64,000 nt of DNA, from positions 806,001 to 870,000 of the forward strand of contig NZ_NBDP01000030.1 in assembly GCF_004123845.1 (NCBI RefSeq), in the 5' to 3' direction. A program made the position numbers and the translations under genes. This stretch comes from Allobosea sp. Tri-44. Its GTDB lineage: Bacteria; Pseudomonadota; Alphaproteobacteria; Rhizobiales; Beijerinckiaceae. The notes beneath the pieces were generated by a model. The model was not told the DNA's origin. It was given only the letters and a program-made list of their open reading frames with translations, and did not search any database. This document shows, one piece after another, positions 9,489 through 19,442 of this stretch (positions within the stretch are counted from its first letter, which is position 1; the number at the start of each line of letters is the position of its first letter).

Positions 9489-9938
9489 ATGACAGAGATC
9501 AGCATCCGTCCGCTCGTGGCGAGCGACCGCGCCGCCTGGGAGCCGCTCTGGCTGGGCTACATCACCTTCTACAAGTCGTCGCTGACGCCGGAGACGACGG
9601 ACACCACCTTCACGCGTTTGACGAACGGCCAGGAGCCGATGGGCGGCTTCATCGCCGAGCGCGACGGCAAGGCGCTCGGCATCGTCAACTATGTGCTGCA
9701 CCGCACGACCTGGAGCCAGAACGAGATCTGCTATCTGCAGGACCTCTTCACCAGCGAGGAGGCGCGCGGCCACGGCGTCGGCCGCAAGCTGATCGAGGCC
9801 GTCAGGCAGATGGCCGAGAAGCAGGGCCTTTTCCGCGTCTACTGGCAGACGCATGAGAGCAACCTGCAGGCGCAGGAACTCTACGACAAGGTTGCGCAGA
9901 AATCGGGCTTTATCGTCTATCGCCAGCCGCTGGGCTGA
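9489..9938 (+). CDS. GNAT family N-acetyltransferase
   Basis: 149 residues, full-length single GNAT domain. The acetyl-CoA binding loop is EEARGHGVGRKLIEAV (about 97-112) and the C-terminal ESN-x-QAQELYDKV helix is typical. The substrate is not readable. ATG with GAGGAG about 13 bases upstream. Flanked downstream by a hairpin terminator at 10045, so it appears monocistronic. Confidence 0.92.
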   Translation: MTEISIRPLVASDRAAWEPLWLGYITFYKSSLTPETTDTTFTRLTNGQEPMGGFIAERDGKALGIVNYVLHRTTWSQNEICYLQDLFTSEEARGHGVGRKLIEAVRQMAEKQGLFRVYWQTHESNLQAQELYDKVAQKSGFIVYRQPLG

Positions 9939-10044
9939 GCTGGCGGGCCAGCGCGCTGCTCCCGCTGAGATTGCAGCAAGGCATTGCCGCCGGTGCATGA
10001 ACGCCAGGGCAATGCCGTGGATGCCGCCTATATGAGGAACACAT

Positions 10045-10081
10045 ACGCCCGACGGCACCAGCCGCCCGGGCGTTTTCCTTT
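10045..10081 (+). terminator. Rho-independent terminator after GNAT gene
   Basis: Stem ACGCCCG (10045-10051) / CGGGCGT (10067-10073) followed by a T-rich run TTTCCTTT. It lies 107 bases after the GNAT stop and 45 before the next start. Confidence 0.7.
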
Positions 10082-10125
10082 CGCGGAACAGCTCCGCGTT
10101 CGCGGTCATTCACAGGCGCTGCACC

Positions 10126-11148
10126 ATGAAGAAGATCGGCTTCCTGTCCTTCGGACACTGGACCCCCTCGCCGCAGTCGCAGACGCGCTCGGCGGGCGAT
10201 ACGCTGCTGCAGTCGATCGATCTTGCGGTTGCGGCCGAGGAACTGGGTGCTGACGGCGCCTATTTCAGGGTGCACCACTTCGCCCGCCAGCTCGCCTCCC
10301 CCTTCCCGCTGCTGGCTGCGGTCGGTGCCAGGACCAGCCGGATCGAGATCGGCACCGCCGTGATCGACATGCGCTATGAGAACCCGCTCTACATGGCGGA
10401 GGACGCAGGCTCGGCCGATCTCATCGCCCGGGGGCGCCTGCAACTCGGCATCAGCCGCGGTTCGCCCGAGCAGGTCATCGATGGCTGGCGCCATTTCGGC
10501 TACCAGCCGCCCGAAGGGCAGAGCGATGCCGACATGGCGCGCCGCCACACCGAGGTCTTCCTCGATGTCCTACGCGGCGAAGGCTTCGCGCGCCCCAACC
10601 CCCGCCCGATGTTTCCCAATCCGCCCGGCCTGCTGCGGCTGGAGCCGCATTCAGAGGGCCTGCGCGAGCGCATCTGGTGGGGCGCGTCCTCCGACGCCAC
10701 AGCCGTCTGGGCAGCGAAGGCAGGCATGAACCTGCAGAGCTCGACGCTGAAGACCGACGAGAGCGGCGAGCCGTTCCACATCCAGCAGGCCAAGCAGATC
10801 CGCCTCTACAGGCAGGCCTGGAAGGAGGCCGGCCATGCGCGTGAACCGCGCGTCTCGGTCAGCCGCAGCATCTTCGCTTTGGTCGACGACCGCGACCACG
10901 CCTATTTCGGCCATGGCAACCAGGGCGACGATTCGATCGGCTACATCGACGACAACACGCGCGCGATCTTCGGGCGCAGCTACGCGGCCGAGCCTGACAA
11001 GCTGATCGAGGAGCTCGCCAGGGACGAGGCCATCGCCGAGGCGGACACGCTGCTGCTGACGGTGCCGAACCAGCTGGGCGTCGACTACAATGCCCATGTC
11101 ATCGAGGCGATCCTGAAGCATGTCGCGCCGGGGCTAGGCTGGCGCTGA
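10126..11148 (+). CDS. LLM-class flavin-dependent oxidoreductase
   Basis: 340 residues with the bacterial luciferase-like TIM-barrel pattern: N-terminal IGFLSFGHW strand, A-x-EELGADGAYFRVHHFA, then IEIGTAVIDMRYENPLYMAEDAG and the LISRGRLQLGISRGSPEQ segment. Members use reduced FMN or F420 to oxidise or reduce diverse small molecules; the substrate cannot be inferred. ATG start with no strong Shine-Dalgarno, preceded by a terminator, so it is transcribed on its own. Confidence 0.92.
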   Translation: MKKIGFLSFGHWTPSPQSQTRSAGDTLLQSIDLAVAAEELGADGAYFRVHHFARQLASPFPLLAAVGARTSRIEIGTAVIDMRYENPLYMAEDAGSADLIARGRLQLGISRGSPEQVIDGWRHFGYQPPEGQSDADMARRHTEVFLDVLRGEGFARPNPRPMFPNPPGLLRLEPHSEGLRERIWWGASSDATAVWAAKAGMNLQSSTLKTDESGEPFHIQQAKQIRLYRQAWKEAGHAREPRVSVSRSIFALVDDRDHAYFGHGNQGDDSIGYIDDNTRAIFGRSYAAEPDKLIEELARDEAIAEADTLLLTVPNQLGVDYNAHVIEAILKHVAPGLGWR

Positions 11149-11448
11149 GGGGCGCGTAGCTATGGCGCCGGAGAGAACGGGTACTGGTCTGATCGTCCTG
11201 CTTCCGACCCATCTGAGACATCAGACGATCGATGTCCGGCGACCGGAGTTAGCCCAATTGCGGGCATTTGCAGTGTCCGGATTCGGGGGCCTGGCTGGCT
11301 GACAGCCTGACGTGATGGATAGCGTTTCGCGATCGACTGGCGCTGATGCCGGGACGCACATGCTCCGCGTTGCAATGATCAGCCTCTCGCGTTTTGTCAG
11401 CCTTGAGCTCAATCCCAAACGGACCGTGAGGCGGCCGGGGCGATGTGT
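11149..11448. other. 300-base gap with no recognisable gene
   Basis: Between the flavin oxidoreductase and the convergent motB. Short open frames exist on both strands but none has a family signature, a ribosome site or typical codon use. I see no strong hairpin with a T-run. Confidence 0.6.
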
Positions 11449-12321
11449 TCAGCGAAAGTGGTTCGGGGGCAATGGCGGCTCTTCAGTGAGCAGAGTGATC
11501 CTCACCCGTCGGTTTGGCGCGATGTAAGGATTGTCGAGGAAGACCGGCTCGGTGTCGGCGCGCCCCACCACGGAAGCGAAGCGGTCGTTGGGGAACCCTG
11601 CGCCCGACAGGATCTCGCGAACTGCGAGCGCGCGCCCGGTGGTAAGGCTCCAGGGCTCGGCGCCCGCCGCCGAGCCCGGGCGCGCGGCGGACGTGTGGCC
11701 GGTGATCGCCAGGCGGTTGGGCAGGCGGCGCAGAGTGGGCGCGAGTGTCTCCAGCACGCGACGGGTGCTCGGGTAGGGTTGGACCGAGCCCTCGGGGAAC
11801 ATTGAGCGGCCGGACTCGTCCATGAGGGCAACATCCAACCCCTCCTTGGTCGGCTCGATCACGATGTTGCGCGACAGATCGGCAATCTCGGGCATGCTCT
11901 GGAGCGTCTGCCGGAGGCTGGCTATCGCGCTGTGGCTGGCCTGCTGGCCGGCAACCGAGCGGTTGACCTCGCGGTCGGCGCTGCCGCCAGAGCTGGTCCG
12001 GCGCGCCCTGTCCTCCTGCCTGTTGGTCCCCGTCGCCACCTCGCGTGGCGGCGACGGCTTGCTGCCTGATTTGTCGAGGGCGGTACCCCACAGCATGCCG
12101 CCAGCGCCACTGGTGCTGGGGCTCAAAGACCCCGGCGCGAAATACTCCGCCAAGCCTTCCTTCTGCTCCTGCGTCGTCATGCTGATCAGCCACATCAGCA
12201 GAAAGAACGCCATCATGGCGGTCACGAAGTCCGCATAGGCGATCTTCCAGGCCCCGCCATGGTGCGCATGCGCGGCCTTCCTGACCTTCTTGACGATAAT
12301 CGTCTGGGCGGGCTTGGTCAT
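11449..12321 (-). CDS. motB: Flagellar motor stator protein MotB
   Basis: 290 residues. N-terminal basic segment, then one membrane helix WKIAYADFVTAMMAFFLLMW with the ion-binding aspartate at D31 (equivalent of E. coli D32), a plug/linker region rich in Ser, Arg and Gly (about 70-130), and a C-terminal OmpA-like peptidoglycan-binding domain (TGHTS..., LTTGRALAVREIL, VVGRADTEP). It follows motA by 28 bases on the same strand. Together MotA4B2 forms the proton-driven stator around the flagellar rotor. Confidence 0.95.
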   Translation of the reverse strand: MTKPAQTIIVKKVRKAAHAHHGGAWKIAYADFVTAMMAFFLLMWLISMTTQEQKEGLAEYFAPGSLSPSTSGAGGMLWGTALDKSGSKPSPPREVATGTNRQEDRARRTSSGGSADREVNRSVAGQQASHSAIASLRQTLQSMPEIADLSRNIVIEPTKEGLDVALMDESGRSMFPEGSVQPYPSTRRVLETLAPTLRRLPNRLAITGHTSAARPGSAAGAEPWSLTTGRALAVREILSGAGFPNDRFASVVGRADTEPVFLDNPYIAPNRRVRITLLTEEPPLPPNHFR

Positions 12322-12349
12322 CGAGTCCCTGCTGGAGATTGAGCCGGAT

Positions 12350-13207
12350 CTAGGCGGCCAGTTTGGCGGTTGCCGCTTCCACTTCGCTGAAGGTCGGGCG
12401 GACGTCGCTCATCAGAGCCTTGCGGGCAAATTCGACCGCCATCACCGGTGGCTGGCCGCTGACATGGGCGAGGAGGCCCGCCTTGAGTGACAGGAAGTAT
12501 TTGGCTTCCGCGTCGAAGGTGCTCTTGAGCGACGCCGCCATCGGCGCGAAGAAGCCGTAGGCGACGAAGACGCCGAAGAAGGTGCCGACGAGCGCGCCGC
12601 CGATCAGGTGTCCCAGCACCTCCGGCGGCTCTTTGATTGCCCCCATCGTCTTGATCACGCCGAGCACGGCGGCGACGATGCCAAGCGCCGGTGTTCCGTC
12701 GGCGAGCGACTGCATGGCCGAAACGAGACGCTCCTGCTCCTGGTGGTGCGTCTCCAGTTCCTCGTCCATGAGAGCGTCGATCTCGTGGGCGTTGTTGGCG
12801 CCCAGCGTCAACATGCGCATGTAGTCGCAGACGAACTCGACCGCATGATGGTTCGCAGCAAACGTCGGGAAGGCATTGAACAGCGTCGATTTGCTCGGAT
12901 TTTCAATGTGCTCCTCGACCGCGAGCATGCCCTTCTGCCTCACGAGCTTGTACAATGAATACTGCATCCCCAGCAGTTCGACATAGCATTCCTGCGTGTA
13001 CTTGGAGCCCTTCAGGATCGTGCCGAGCATGGACGGCACGGCCTTGAGGACCGGCGGGGGATTGCCGATGATGAAGGCACCGATCGCTGCACCGAGGATG
13101 ATGACGAACTCGAACGGCTGCCAAAGGACGAAGAGGTGGCCACCCATGGCCGCGTAACTGCCGAAGACGCAGACGAAGACAATGATTGCGCCGACGATCA
13201 GCCGCAT
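12350..13207 (-). CDS. motA: Flagellar motor stator protein MotA
   Basis: 285 residues with four membrane segments (about 3-22, 32-50, 170-190, 200-222). The cytoplasmic loop holds R90 and E98/E99, matching the E. coli residues that contact FliG, and the channel proline in GTPALGIVAAVLG is present. ATG with GAGGG nine bases upstream. First gene of a motA-motB operon; no other flagellar or chemotaxis gene adjoins it, so the rest of the flagellar regulon must be elsewhere. Confidence 0.97.
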   Translation of the reverse strand: MRLIVGAIIVFVCVFGSYAAMGGHLFVLWQPFEFVIILGAAIGAFIIGNPPPVLKAVPSMLGTILKGSKYTQECYVELLGMQYSLYKLVRQKGMLAVEEHIENPSKSTLFNAFPTFAANHHAVEFVCDYMRMLTLGANNAHEIDALMDEELETHHQEQERLVSAMQSLADGTPALGIVAAVLGVIKTMGAIKEPPEVLGHLIGGALVGTFFGVFVAYGFFAPMAASLKSTFDAEAKYFLSLKAGLLAHVSGQPPVMAVEFARKALMSDVRPTFSEVEAATAKLAA

Positions 13208-13564
13208 GGTTTGCTACCCTCGCACTGCAGCAGCTACAGCCCGCGCGGAGCCACTACTCGTCCGAGGAATTGACCGATCAAGGTTAATGGCGAGTTAGGG
13301 ACATGGCAGGCTTGGGGCGACAAATTGGCCCAGGGGAGAAAATCGGAGTGCAATGACTGGCCCGCGACTCGCCTGGTGAGCAGCGACTCTTGCGAATGCC
13401 CGCTGAGGGCCGGTAGCGGTTGGTCAGCAACAGTCGCCCGGTAATGTCTGCCTTCCGGCAGTAGTCGAACGTCGGCTGCTGGCGCGACCGCGACACCCAG
13501 GAGGTGCTCTACGAATTTCAGCAACCCACCCACAGCTGCCGTTGAGATAGCAGTCCGCCGCCGC
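13208..13564. other. 357-base gap upstream of motA
   Basis: Between the motA start and the rnhA stop, both on the minus strand. It should hold the motAB promoter. I could not identify a convincing sigma-28 or housekeeping box by eye, nor a terminator. A 127-codon open frame crosses it but runs into rnhA out of frame and has no recognisable features. Confidence 0.55.
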
Positions 13565-14011
13565 TCACCGCCCCGGCTTGAACGGCGCCATCCCGGCGCG
13601 CGCCAGCGCGTCGGCACGCTCGTTCATTTCGTCGCCGGCATGGCCCTTGACCCATTTCCACTCGATCTTGTGCTGCTTCAGCGCGGCATCGAGGCGCTTC
13701 CAGAGCTCCTCGTTCTTGACCGGCTTGCGATCGGCGGTCTTCCAGCCGTTCTTCTTCCAGCCATGGATCCAGCTGGTGATGCCCTGGCGCAGATACTGGC
13801 TGTCGGTGTGGAGCGCGACCGTGCAGGGCCGGGTCAGCGTCTCCAGCGCCGCGATCGCGCCCATCAGCTCCATGCGGTTGTTGGTGGTCTGCGCCTCGCC
13901 GCCGGAGAGTTCGCGCTCCTTGCCCTTGAAGCTGAGGATCGCGCCCCAGCCGCCGGGTCCCGGATTGCCCGAGCAGGCGCCGTCCGTCCACACTTCGACC
14001 GGCTCGCTCAT
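13565..14011 (-). CDS. rnhA: Ribonuclease HI
   Basis: 148 residues, the classic RNase HI size. The catalytic acids align exactly: D10 in [17 protein letters not shown]48 in [11 protein letters not shown]70 in LHTDSQYL and the C-terminal [12 protein letters not shown]. It degrades RNA in RNA:DNA hybrids. The ATG at 14011 overlaps the thrB stop by four bases (ATGA), so it is translated from the ispH-thrB-rnhA transcript. Confidence 0.97.
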   Translation of the reverse strand: MSEPVEVWTDGACSGNPGPGGWGAILSFKGKERELSGGEAQTTNNRMELMGAIAALETLTRPCTVALHTDSQYLRQGITSWIHGWKKNGWKTADRKPVKNEELWKRLDAALKQHKIEWKWVKGHAGDEMNERADALARAGMAPFKPGR

Positions 14012-14973
14012 CGCCTCAATCCGTATTCTCTGGCGTCCGAGACGCGCTGGTGGAAGGCGAGCTTGCGATCGTATTCCAACGGATCGAGCGGCTTGACGAA
14101 CGCGCCCGGCGGCACGTTCAGCCAGTCGACCAGCCGCGTCAGCAGGAAGCGCAGCGCCGAGCCGCGGCACAGCGCCGGCAGCGCAGAGACTTCCGCTTCC
14201 TCGAGCCGGCGCACGCTCTCATAACCCGCCAGCATGGCCTGGCCCTTGGTCAGGTTGAACGAGGCATCGGCCTCGAAGCACCAGGAGTTCAGGCAGATGG
14301 CGAGGTCGTAGGCGAAGGCGTCGGTGCAGGCGAAATAGAAGTCGATCAGCCCCGAAAGCCTATCCTTGATGAAGAAGACATTGTTCGGGAAGAGGTCGGC
14401 GTGGATCACGCCACGCGGCAAATCCTGCGGCCATGACCGCTCATGAATGTCGATCTCGGTCATGATGCGGTTGGCGAGACCGGGCGAGACGCTGTCGGCG
14501 CCAGTGCCGGCACGTTCGGCCAGAGGCCGCCAGTCGGGGACCGACAGGGAGTTGGCCCGCTCCATCGGGAAATCGGCACCCGCCTGGTGCAGCAAAGCCA
14601 GACCGCGGCCGAGTTCGGCGCAATGCGTCGCATTCGGGCGGCGCACGGAGAGGCCATCCAGAAACGTCACGATCGCGGCCGGGCGGCCGGCGAGGCGGCC
14701 AACCGCCGAGCCGTTCAGCGCCTTGACGGGCTGCGGGCAGATCAGCCCACGCGCGGCCAGATGCTCCATCAGGCCGATGAAGAAGGGCAGATCGGCGATA
14801 TCGACCCGCTCTTCGTACAGCGTCAGGATGTAGAAGGCCTTGCTGGTGTGGAGCAGGAAATTGGAGTTGGAGACGCCCTCGGCGATGCCCTTCACCGCGA
14901 GCAGATCGCCGATGCCATAGCTCGCCACGAAGGCAGCCATCTCGTCATCGGGCACTTCGGTATAGACGGCCAC
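14008..14973 (-). CDS. thrB: Homoserine kinase, type II (APH-like)
   Basis: 321 residues of the aminoglycoside-phosphotransferase fold, not the GHMP-type ThrB of E. coli. Visible signatures are [11 protein letters not shown] (ATP loop), the catalytic [11 protein letters not shown] and the Mg-binding [21 protein letters not shown]. It phosphorylates homoserine for threonine synthase (182-1597). The start is GTG at 14973, giving [12 protein letters not shown], which matches the usual alphaproteobacterial N-terminus MAVYTEV. It starts 7 bases after the ispH stop. Confidence 0.96.
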   Translation of the reverse strand: MAVYTEVPDDEMAAFVASYGIGDLLAVKGIAEGVSNSNFLLHTSKAFYILTLYEERVDIADLPFFIGLMEHLAARGLICPQPVKALNGSAVGRLAGRPAAIVTFLDGLSVRRPNATHCAELGRGLALLHQAGADFPMERANSLSVPDWRPLAERAGTGADSVSPGLANRIMTEIDIHERSWPQDLPRGVIHADLFPNNVFFIKDRLSGLIDFYFACTDAFAYDLAICLNSWCFEADASFNLTKGQAMLAGYESVRRLEEAEVSALPALCRGSALRFLLTRLVDWLNVPPGAFVKPLDPLEYDRKLAFHQRVSDAREYGLRR

Positions 14974-14980
14974 GCGTTCT

Positions 14981-15952
14981 TTACTCTGCTGCGGTCGGGG
15001 TCGGCTCACGCAGTTCGCGCGGCAGCGGGAAGAAGACGCTCTCATCGGCGGTCGAGACCGTCTCGACCGTGACCTCATAGCGCTCGGCGAAGGCGTCGAT
15101 GATCTCCTCGACCAGCACCTCGGGGGCGCTGGCGCCGGCGGTGATGCCGAGGCGGCGGATGCCGCCGAAGAGCGACCAGTCGATCTCGTCGGTGCGCAGG
15201 ACGAGGCGCGATATCGGGCAGCCGGCCCGCTCGGCGACCTCGCGCAAGCGCTGCGAGTTCGAGGAATTGGGCGAGCCGACCACGATCAGCCCGTCGACCA
15301 GCGGGGCGACGCGCTTCACCGCTTCCTGGCGGTTGGTGGTGGCGTAGCAGATGTCTTCCTTGTGCGGGGCGATCAACGCCGGAAAGCGCGCCTGCAGCGC
15401 CTGCACGATCTCGCGGGTGTCGTCGACCGAGAGCGTGGTCTGGGTGACATAGGCCAGTTCCTTGTCCTCGGGCGGCGCGAGCGTCGCGACGTCGTCGAGC
15501 GTCTCGATCAGCGTGATCGCGCCCTCGGGCAACTGCCCCATCGTGCCGATCACCTCGGGATGGCCGGCATGACCGACCAAGAGGATGTGCCGGCCGCGCT
15601 TGCGATGGACCTCGGCCTCGCGATGCACCTTGGTCACCAGCGGGCAGGTCGCGTCGATGGCGAAGAAGTTGCGGGCCTGCGCCTCGGCCGGTACCGATTT
15701 TGGCACGCCATGGGCCGAGAAGATCACCGGCCGCGTCGCATCCGGCACCTCGGAGAGCTCGGCGACGAAGACCGCGCCTTTCCGCTTCAGCGATTCGACC
15801 ACGTATTTGTTGTGCACGATCTCGTGGCGCACGAAGACCGGCGCACCATGCAGGGCCAACGCCTTCTCGACGGCGTCGATCGCCCTGACCACGCCGGCGC
15901 AGAAGCCGCGCGGGGCGCAGAGCAATATGTCGAGCGGCGGCTTGGCGGTCAC
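14981..15952 (-). CDS. ispH: 4-Hydroxy-3-methylbut-2-enyl diphosphate reductase
   Basis: 323 residues. Last step of the MEP isoprenoid pathway, making IPP and DMAPP with an oxygen-sensitive iron-sulfur cluster. The three cluster cysteines are C18 (RGFCAG), C103 ([10 protein letters not shown]) and C202 (ICYATTNRQ); the substrate histidines HEIVHN and GHAGHPE and the SAHGV motif are intact. Starts at GTG 15952. First gene of ispH-thrB-rnhA, a frequent alphaproteobacterial grouping. Confidence 0.97.
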   Translation of the reverse strand: MTAKPPLDILLCAPRGFCAGVVRAIDAVEKALALHGAPVFVRHEIVHNKYVVESLKRKGAVFVAELSEVPDATRPVIFSAHGVPKSVPAEAQARNFFAIDATCPLVTKVHREAEVHRKRGRHILLVGHAGHPEVIGTMGQLPEGAITLIETLDDVATLAPPEDKELAYVTQTTLSVDDTREIVQALQARFPALIAPHKEDICYATTNRQEAVKRVAPLVDGLIVVGSPNSSNSQRLREVAERAGCPISRLVLRTDEIDWSLFGGIRRLGITAGASAPEVLVEEIIDAFAERYEVTVETVSTADESVFFPLPRELREPTPTAAE

Positions 15953-16143
15953 TGGAGCGCGGGTTCCGAGGAGATCGCGCCTTCTTTCGGTCTGGCGGCT
16001 TCGATGTCAAGAAAGCCTGGCGCCGCAGCGCATCGCCGCCCATGCAACGCCCCCTCTCGCAGGATGCCGCGGCAGGCCCTACATTGCGCTCAACCGGCCA
16101 TTGCCTCGACGCGGCCTGACTTCGCTCCAGCACGAGTTCCCGC

Positions 16144-18009
16144 ATGGCCGACGCCGCCTCGCATGCCAGCTATCTGCCGCCGATCCTGACCTTCTGTGCG
16201 GGTGCGGTGGTGGCTGTGCCCTTGTTCCGCCGCTTCGGGTTGTCGGCGGTGCTGGGCTATCTCGCCGCCGGCATCGCGATCGGTCCCTCCGCACTCGCCG
16301 TGATCAAGGATCCTGATGCGATCCGCGGCACCGCCGAGATCGGCGTCGTGCTGCTGCTCTTCCTGGTCGGGCTCGAATTGCAGCCGGCGCGGCTCTATTC
16401 GATGCGCAAGGACATCCTCGGCGCCGGCCTGACCCAGATGCTGCTCAGTGCGCTGGCGATCGGCGCGGCCGCCTGGCAGTTCGGTGTCGCCATGGGCGGC
16501 GCCATCGCGATCGGGCTCGCGCTCGCCCTGTCGGCGACGTCGATCGCCCTGCAACTATTGGAGGAGCGCGGCGACGGCGCCGAGCCCTACGGCCGGCGCA
16601 CCTTCTCGATCCTGCTGTTCCAGGACATCTCGATTGCTCCGGCGCTGGCCTTCCTGCCGCTGCTGGCGACGACGGGCGCGGCCCGTGGCAGCGGCTCGAC
16701 CACGGCGCTGACCGGGCTCGGCCTTGCCCTGCTCGCCATCGCCGCCGTCGTGCTCGCCGGCCGCTATGCGCTGAATCCGTTCTTCCGGCTCCTCGCCAAG
16801 GCCGGCGCCAAGGAGGTGATGACCGCGGCCGCGCTGCTCGTCGTGCTCGGCGCCGCCCTGCTGATGGAAAAGGTCGGGCTCTCCATGGCGATGGGTGCCT
16901 TCCTCGCTGGCGTGCTGCTGGCGGATTCGCATTTCCGCCACGAGCTCGAAGCCGATATCGAGCCCTTCCGCGGCGTGCTGCTCGGCCTGTTCTTCATGGC
17001 GGTCGGCATGTCGATCGACCTGAAGCTCGTCGCCGAGAACGCGCTGCTGCTGGCGCTGGCAGCACCGCTCCTGGTGCTGTTCAAGATCGCCGCTGCCGCG
17101 GCGATCCTGCGCGCCTCCTGCTCCTCGACGAGCGAGGCGATCCGGGCCGGCGCCCTGCTCTCGCCCGCCGGCGAATTCGCCTTCGTGCTGCTGCCGCTCG
17201 CCGCCTCGCTCGGCCTGCTCGACGAAAGGCAGGGCGCGCTGGCGACGGCGATCGCCGCGCTCAGCATGCTGATCGGCCCGATCGCCGCCAAGCTGATCGA
17301 TCTCTGGCTCGCCGCCAACGCACCGCCGCCCGAGGAGATCGAGGAGACCTTCGACGGCGTGACGCCCTCGGTGCTGGTCATCGGTTTCGGCCGCTTCGGC
17401 CAGGTGGTGACGCAGGCGCTGCTGCTGCAGCATCTCGACGTCACCATCATCGATTCCGATATCGAGCGGATTCGTTCCGCCGCGAAGTTTGGCTTCAAGA
17501 TCTATTATGGCGACGGCACCAGGCTCGACGTGCTGCGCGCCGCCGGCGCCGGCAAGGCGAAGGTCGTGTGCATCTGCATCGACGACCGGCAGGCGGCGCT
17601 GCGCATCGTCGAGATGGCCAAGGTCGAATTCCCTTCCGTGCGCATCCATGCCCGCGCCTATGATCGCGTCCATGCGATGGATCTGATGCGCCTCGATGTC
17701 GACTACCAGATGCGCGAGACCTTCGAATCGGCCCTCGGCTTCGGCCGGGTGACCTTGGAAGCGCTCGGCCTGAGCTATGAGGAAGCCAGCTTCGTGATCG
17801 AGCATGTGCGCGACCGCGATGCCCAGCGCATGGAGATCCAGTTCAGCGAGGGCGTCGCCGCCGGCCTCGAGAAGGTACCGCGCGTCACGCCCGAGCCCAT
17901 CATCGCGCCGAAGGGCAAGTCGAAGGCGCTCACCAAGGAGACGCAGGACGTCATCGAGGATGGCGGTGCCGAGATAGCGGTCGGCGGGGTCGGGGAACCG
18001 GCCGAGTGA
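16144..18009 (+). CDS. CPA2 cation:proton antiporter with TrkA-N domain (KefB/KefC-like)
   Basis: 621 residues. About twelve hydrophobic segments fill 1-385 with the CPA2 signatures GYLAAGIAIGP, LFLVGLELQP, LLFQDISIAPALA and GAFLAGVLLADS. A cytosolic Rossmann TrkA-N domain follows (VIGFGRFGQVV, about 412-520) and then a charged tail. Likely a K+/H+ (or Na+/H+) antiporter gated by nucleotide, as in Kef systems. No KefF/KefG ancillary subunit is adjacent. Its stop overlaps the MATE gene start (GTGA). Confidence 0.93.
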   Translation: MADAASHASYLPPILTFCAGAVVAVPLFRRFGLSAVLGYLAAGIAIGPSALAVIKDPDAIRGTAEIGVVLLLFLVGLELQPARLYSMRKDILGAGLTQMLLSALAIGAAAWQFGVAMGGAIAIGLALALSATSIALQLLEERGDGAEPYGRRTFSILLFQDISIAPALAFLPLLATTGAARGSGSTTALTGLGLALLAIAAVVLAGRYALNPFFRLLAKAGAKEVMTAAALLVVLGAALLMEKVGLSMAMGAFLAGVLLADSHFRHELEADIEPFRGVLLGLFFMAVGMSIDLKLVAENALLLALAAPLLVLFKIAAAAAILRASCSSTSEAIRAGALLSPAGEFAFVLLPLAASLGLLDERQGALATAIAALSMLIGPIAAKLIDLWLAANAPPPEEIEETFDGVTPSVLVIGFGRFGQVVTQALLLQHLDVTIIDSDIERIRSAAKFGFKIYYGDGTRLDVLRAAGAGKAKVVCICIDDRQAALRIVEMAKVEFPSVRIHARAYDRVHAMDLMRLDVDYQMRETFESALGFGRVTLEALGLSYEEASFVIEHVRDRDAQRMEIQFSEGVAAGLEKVPRVTPEPIIAPKGKSKALTKETQDVIEDGGAEIAVGGVGEPAE

Positions 18010-19379
18010 ACGCGCCCACGAAACCCTCGCAGGCCGTTTTCGTCAGCGGCTCGACGTTCCGCCATGTCGCGGTGATGACGGCGACCGCCTCGGTCGGCCT
18101 GATCGCGATCTTCGTCGTCGACTTCCTGTCGCTGCTCTACGTCTCGCGCCTCGGCCGGCCCGAGGCAACGGCGGGTGTCGGCTACGCGACGATCGTGCTC
18201 TACCTGATGATCTCCTTCAATGTCGGCCTGATGATCGCGGTGAGCGCGCTGACGGCGCGCGCGCTCGGCGCTGGCGACCGCGAGGGCGCGCGGCGGATGG
18301 CCGGCTCGACACTCACGGTGATGGCGATCGCCGGGCTGGCGCTCAGCGTCGTCATGCTGCCGCTGCTGCCCTGGTTGCTGCCCAAGCTCGGCGCTCAAGG
18401 CGAATCACTGGCCGTCGCGACCTCCTTCCTGTGGATCACCCTCCCGTCGAACGCGCTGATGGCGCTCGGCATGGGCCTGTCCGGCGTCCTGCGCGCCGTC
18501 GGCGACGCCAGGCGGGCAATGTATGTCACCCTCGCCGGCGGCATCGTTACGGCGGCTCTCGACCCGCTCCTGATCTTCGGCCTCGGCCTCGGCCCGGATG
18601 GCGCCGCCTGGGCGACCGTGTTCTCGCGCGTCGTCTTCCTCGCCGTCGGCTTCCACGGCGCTCTTCGCGTCCACCGGATGATCGCACGGCCAAATTTTGC
18701 AGCCCTGCGCCGCGACGTGCGGCCGACCTTCGCGATCGCGGCCCCGGCGATCATGACCAACCTCGCCAATCCGATCGCCAATGCCTGCTTCTTCGGCATC
18801 ATCGCCCGCTTCGGCGATCAGGTCATCGCGGCGAGCGCGATCATCGATCGGCTGGTTCCCGTCGCCTTCGGTGTGCTGTTCGCGTTGTCCGGCGCGGTCG
18901 GGCCGATCCTGGCGCAGAACTGGGGCGCGCAGCGCTATGACCGGATGCGCCGCGCACTGACCGATTCCGTCGTCTTCGCTGCGGCCTATGTTGCGGTCGC
19001 CGGCCTGCTGCTGGCGCTGCTGCGTCACCAGATCAGCGCGCTGTTCGGCACCAGCGGCGAAACCGCCGAGCTCGTCGCCTTCTTCGGCCTGATCGCCGGG
19101 CCGATGTGGCTCTTCGTCGGCGCGCTCTTCGTCGCCAACGCGGCCTTCAACAATCTCGGCATGCCGTTCTATTCGACCCTGTTCAGTTGGGGCCGCGCCA
19201 CGCTCGGCACGGTGCCCCTCGCCTGGCTGGGGGCGCAATATGCCGGCCCCAAGGGCGCGCTCGCCGGGGCGGCGCTGGGCGCGGTCCTGTTCGGCATCGC
19301 CGCGCTGGTCACCGCCTATCGCGGCATCGCCCGGCTCGAGCGCGCGGCCCGGATGGCTGCGAGACCGTCGCTTGCCTGA
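18006..19379 (+). CDS. MATE family efflux transporter
   Basis: 457 residues with about twelve hydrophobic segments in two homologous halves. Motifs include the N-terminal FVVDFLSLLYVSRLGRPEATAGVG, where MATE proteins bind the coupling ion, and LGMGLSGVLRAVGDARRAMYV; the second half repeats the pattern (ASAIIDRLVPVAFGVLFALSGAVGPILAQNWGA). Exports cationic drugs or metabolites in exchange for H+ or Na+. GTG start overlapping the antiporter stop, so the two membrane transporters form a two-gene operon. Confidence 0.94.
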   Translation: MNAPTKPSQAVFVSGSTFRHVAVMTATASVGLIAIFVVDFLSLLYVSRLGRPEATAGVGYATIVLYLMISFNVGLMIAVSALTARALGAGDREGARRMAGSTLTVMAIAGLALSVVMLPLLPWLLPKLGAQGESLAVATSFLWITLPSNALMALGMGLSGVLRAVGDARRAMYVTLAGGIVTAALDPLLIFGLGLGPDGAAWATVFSRVVFLAVGFHGALRVHRMIARPNFAALRRDVRPTFAIAAPAIMTNLANPIANACFFGIIARFGDQVIAASAIIDRLVPVAFGVLFALSGAVGPILAQNWGAQRYDRMRRALTDSVVFAAAYVAVAGLLLALLRHQISALFGTSGETAELVAFFGLIAGPMWLFVGALFVANAAFNNLGMPFYSTLFSWGRATLGTVPLAWLGAQYAGPKGALAGAALGAVLFGIAALVTAYRGIARLERAARMAARPSLA

Positions 19380-19442
19380 CGGCGACCGGCTGCTATCGTC
19401 GATTCCGTGAGTTGGCGGGCTCGTCCCGCGAGGGAGCGCGCC

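Noticed and set aside
12350..12353. CTAG at the motA stop
   Set aside because: No flanking palindrome or core motif, so not counted as a repeat-supplied stop; it shows CTAG alone is not diagnostic.
13234..13617. 127-codon frame in the motA-rnhA gap
   Set aside because: Overlaps rnhA out of frame; no motif, no ribosome site.
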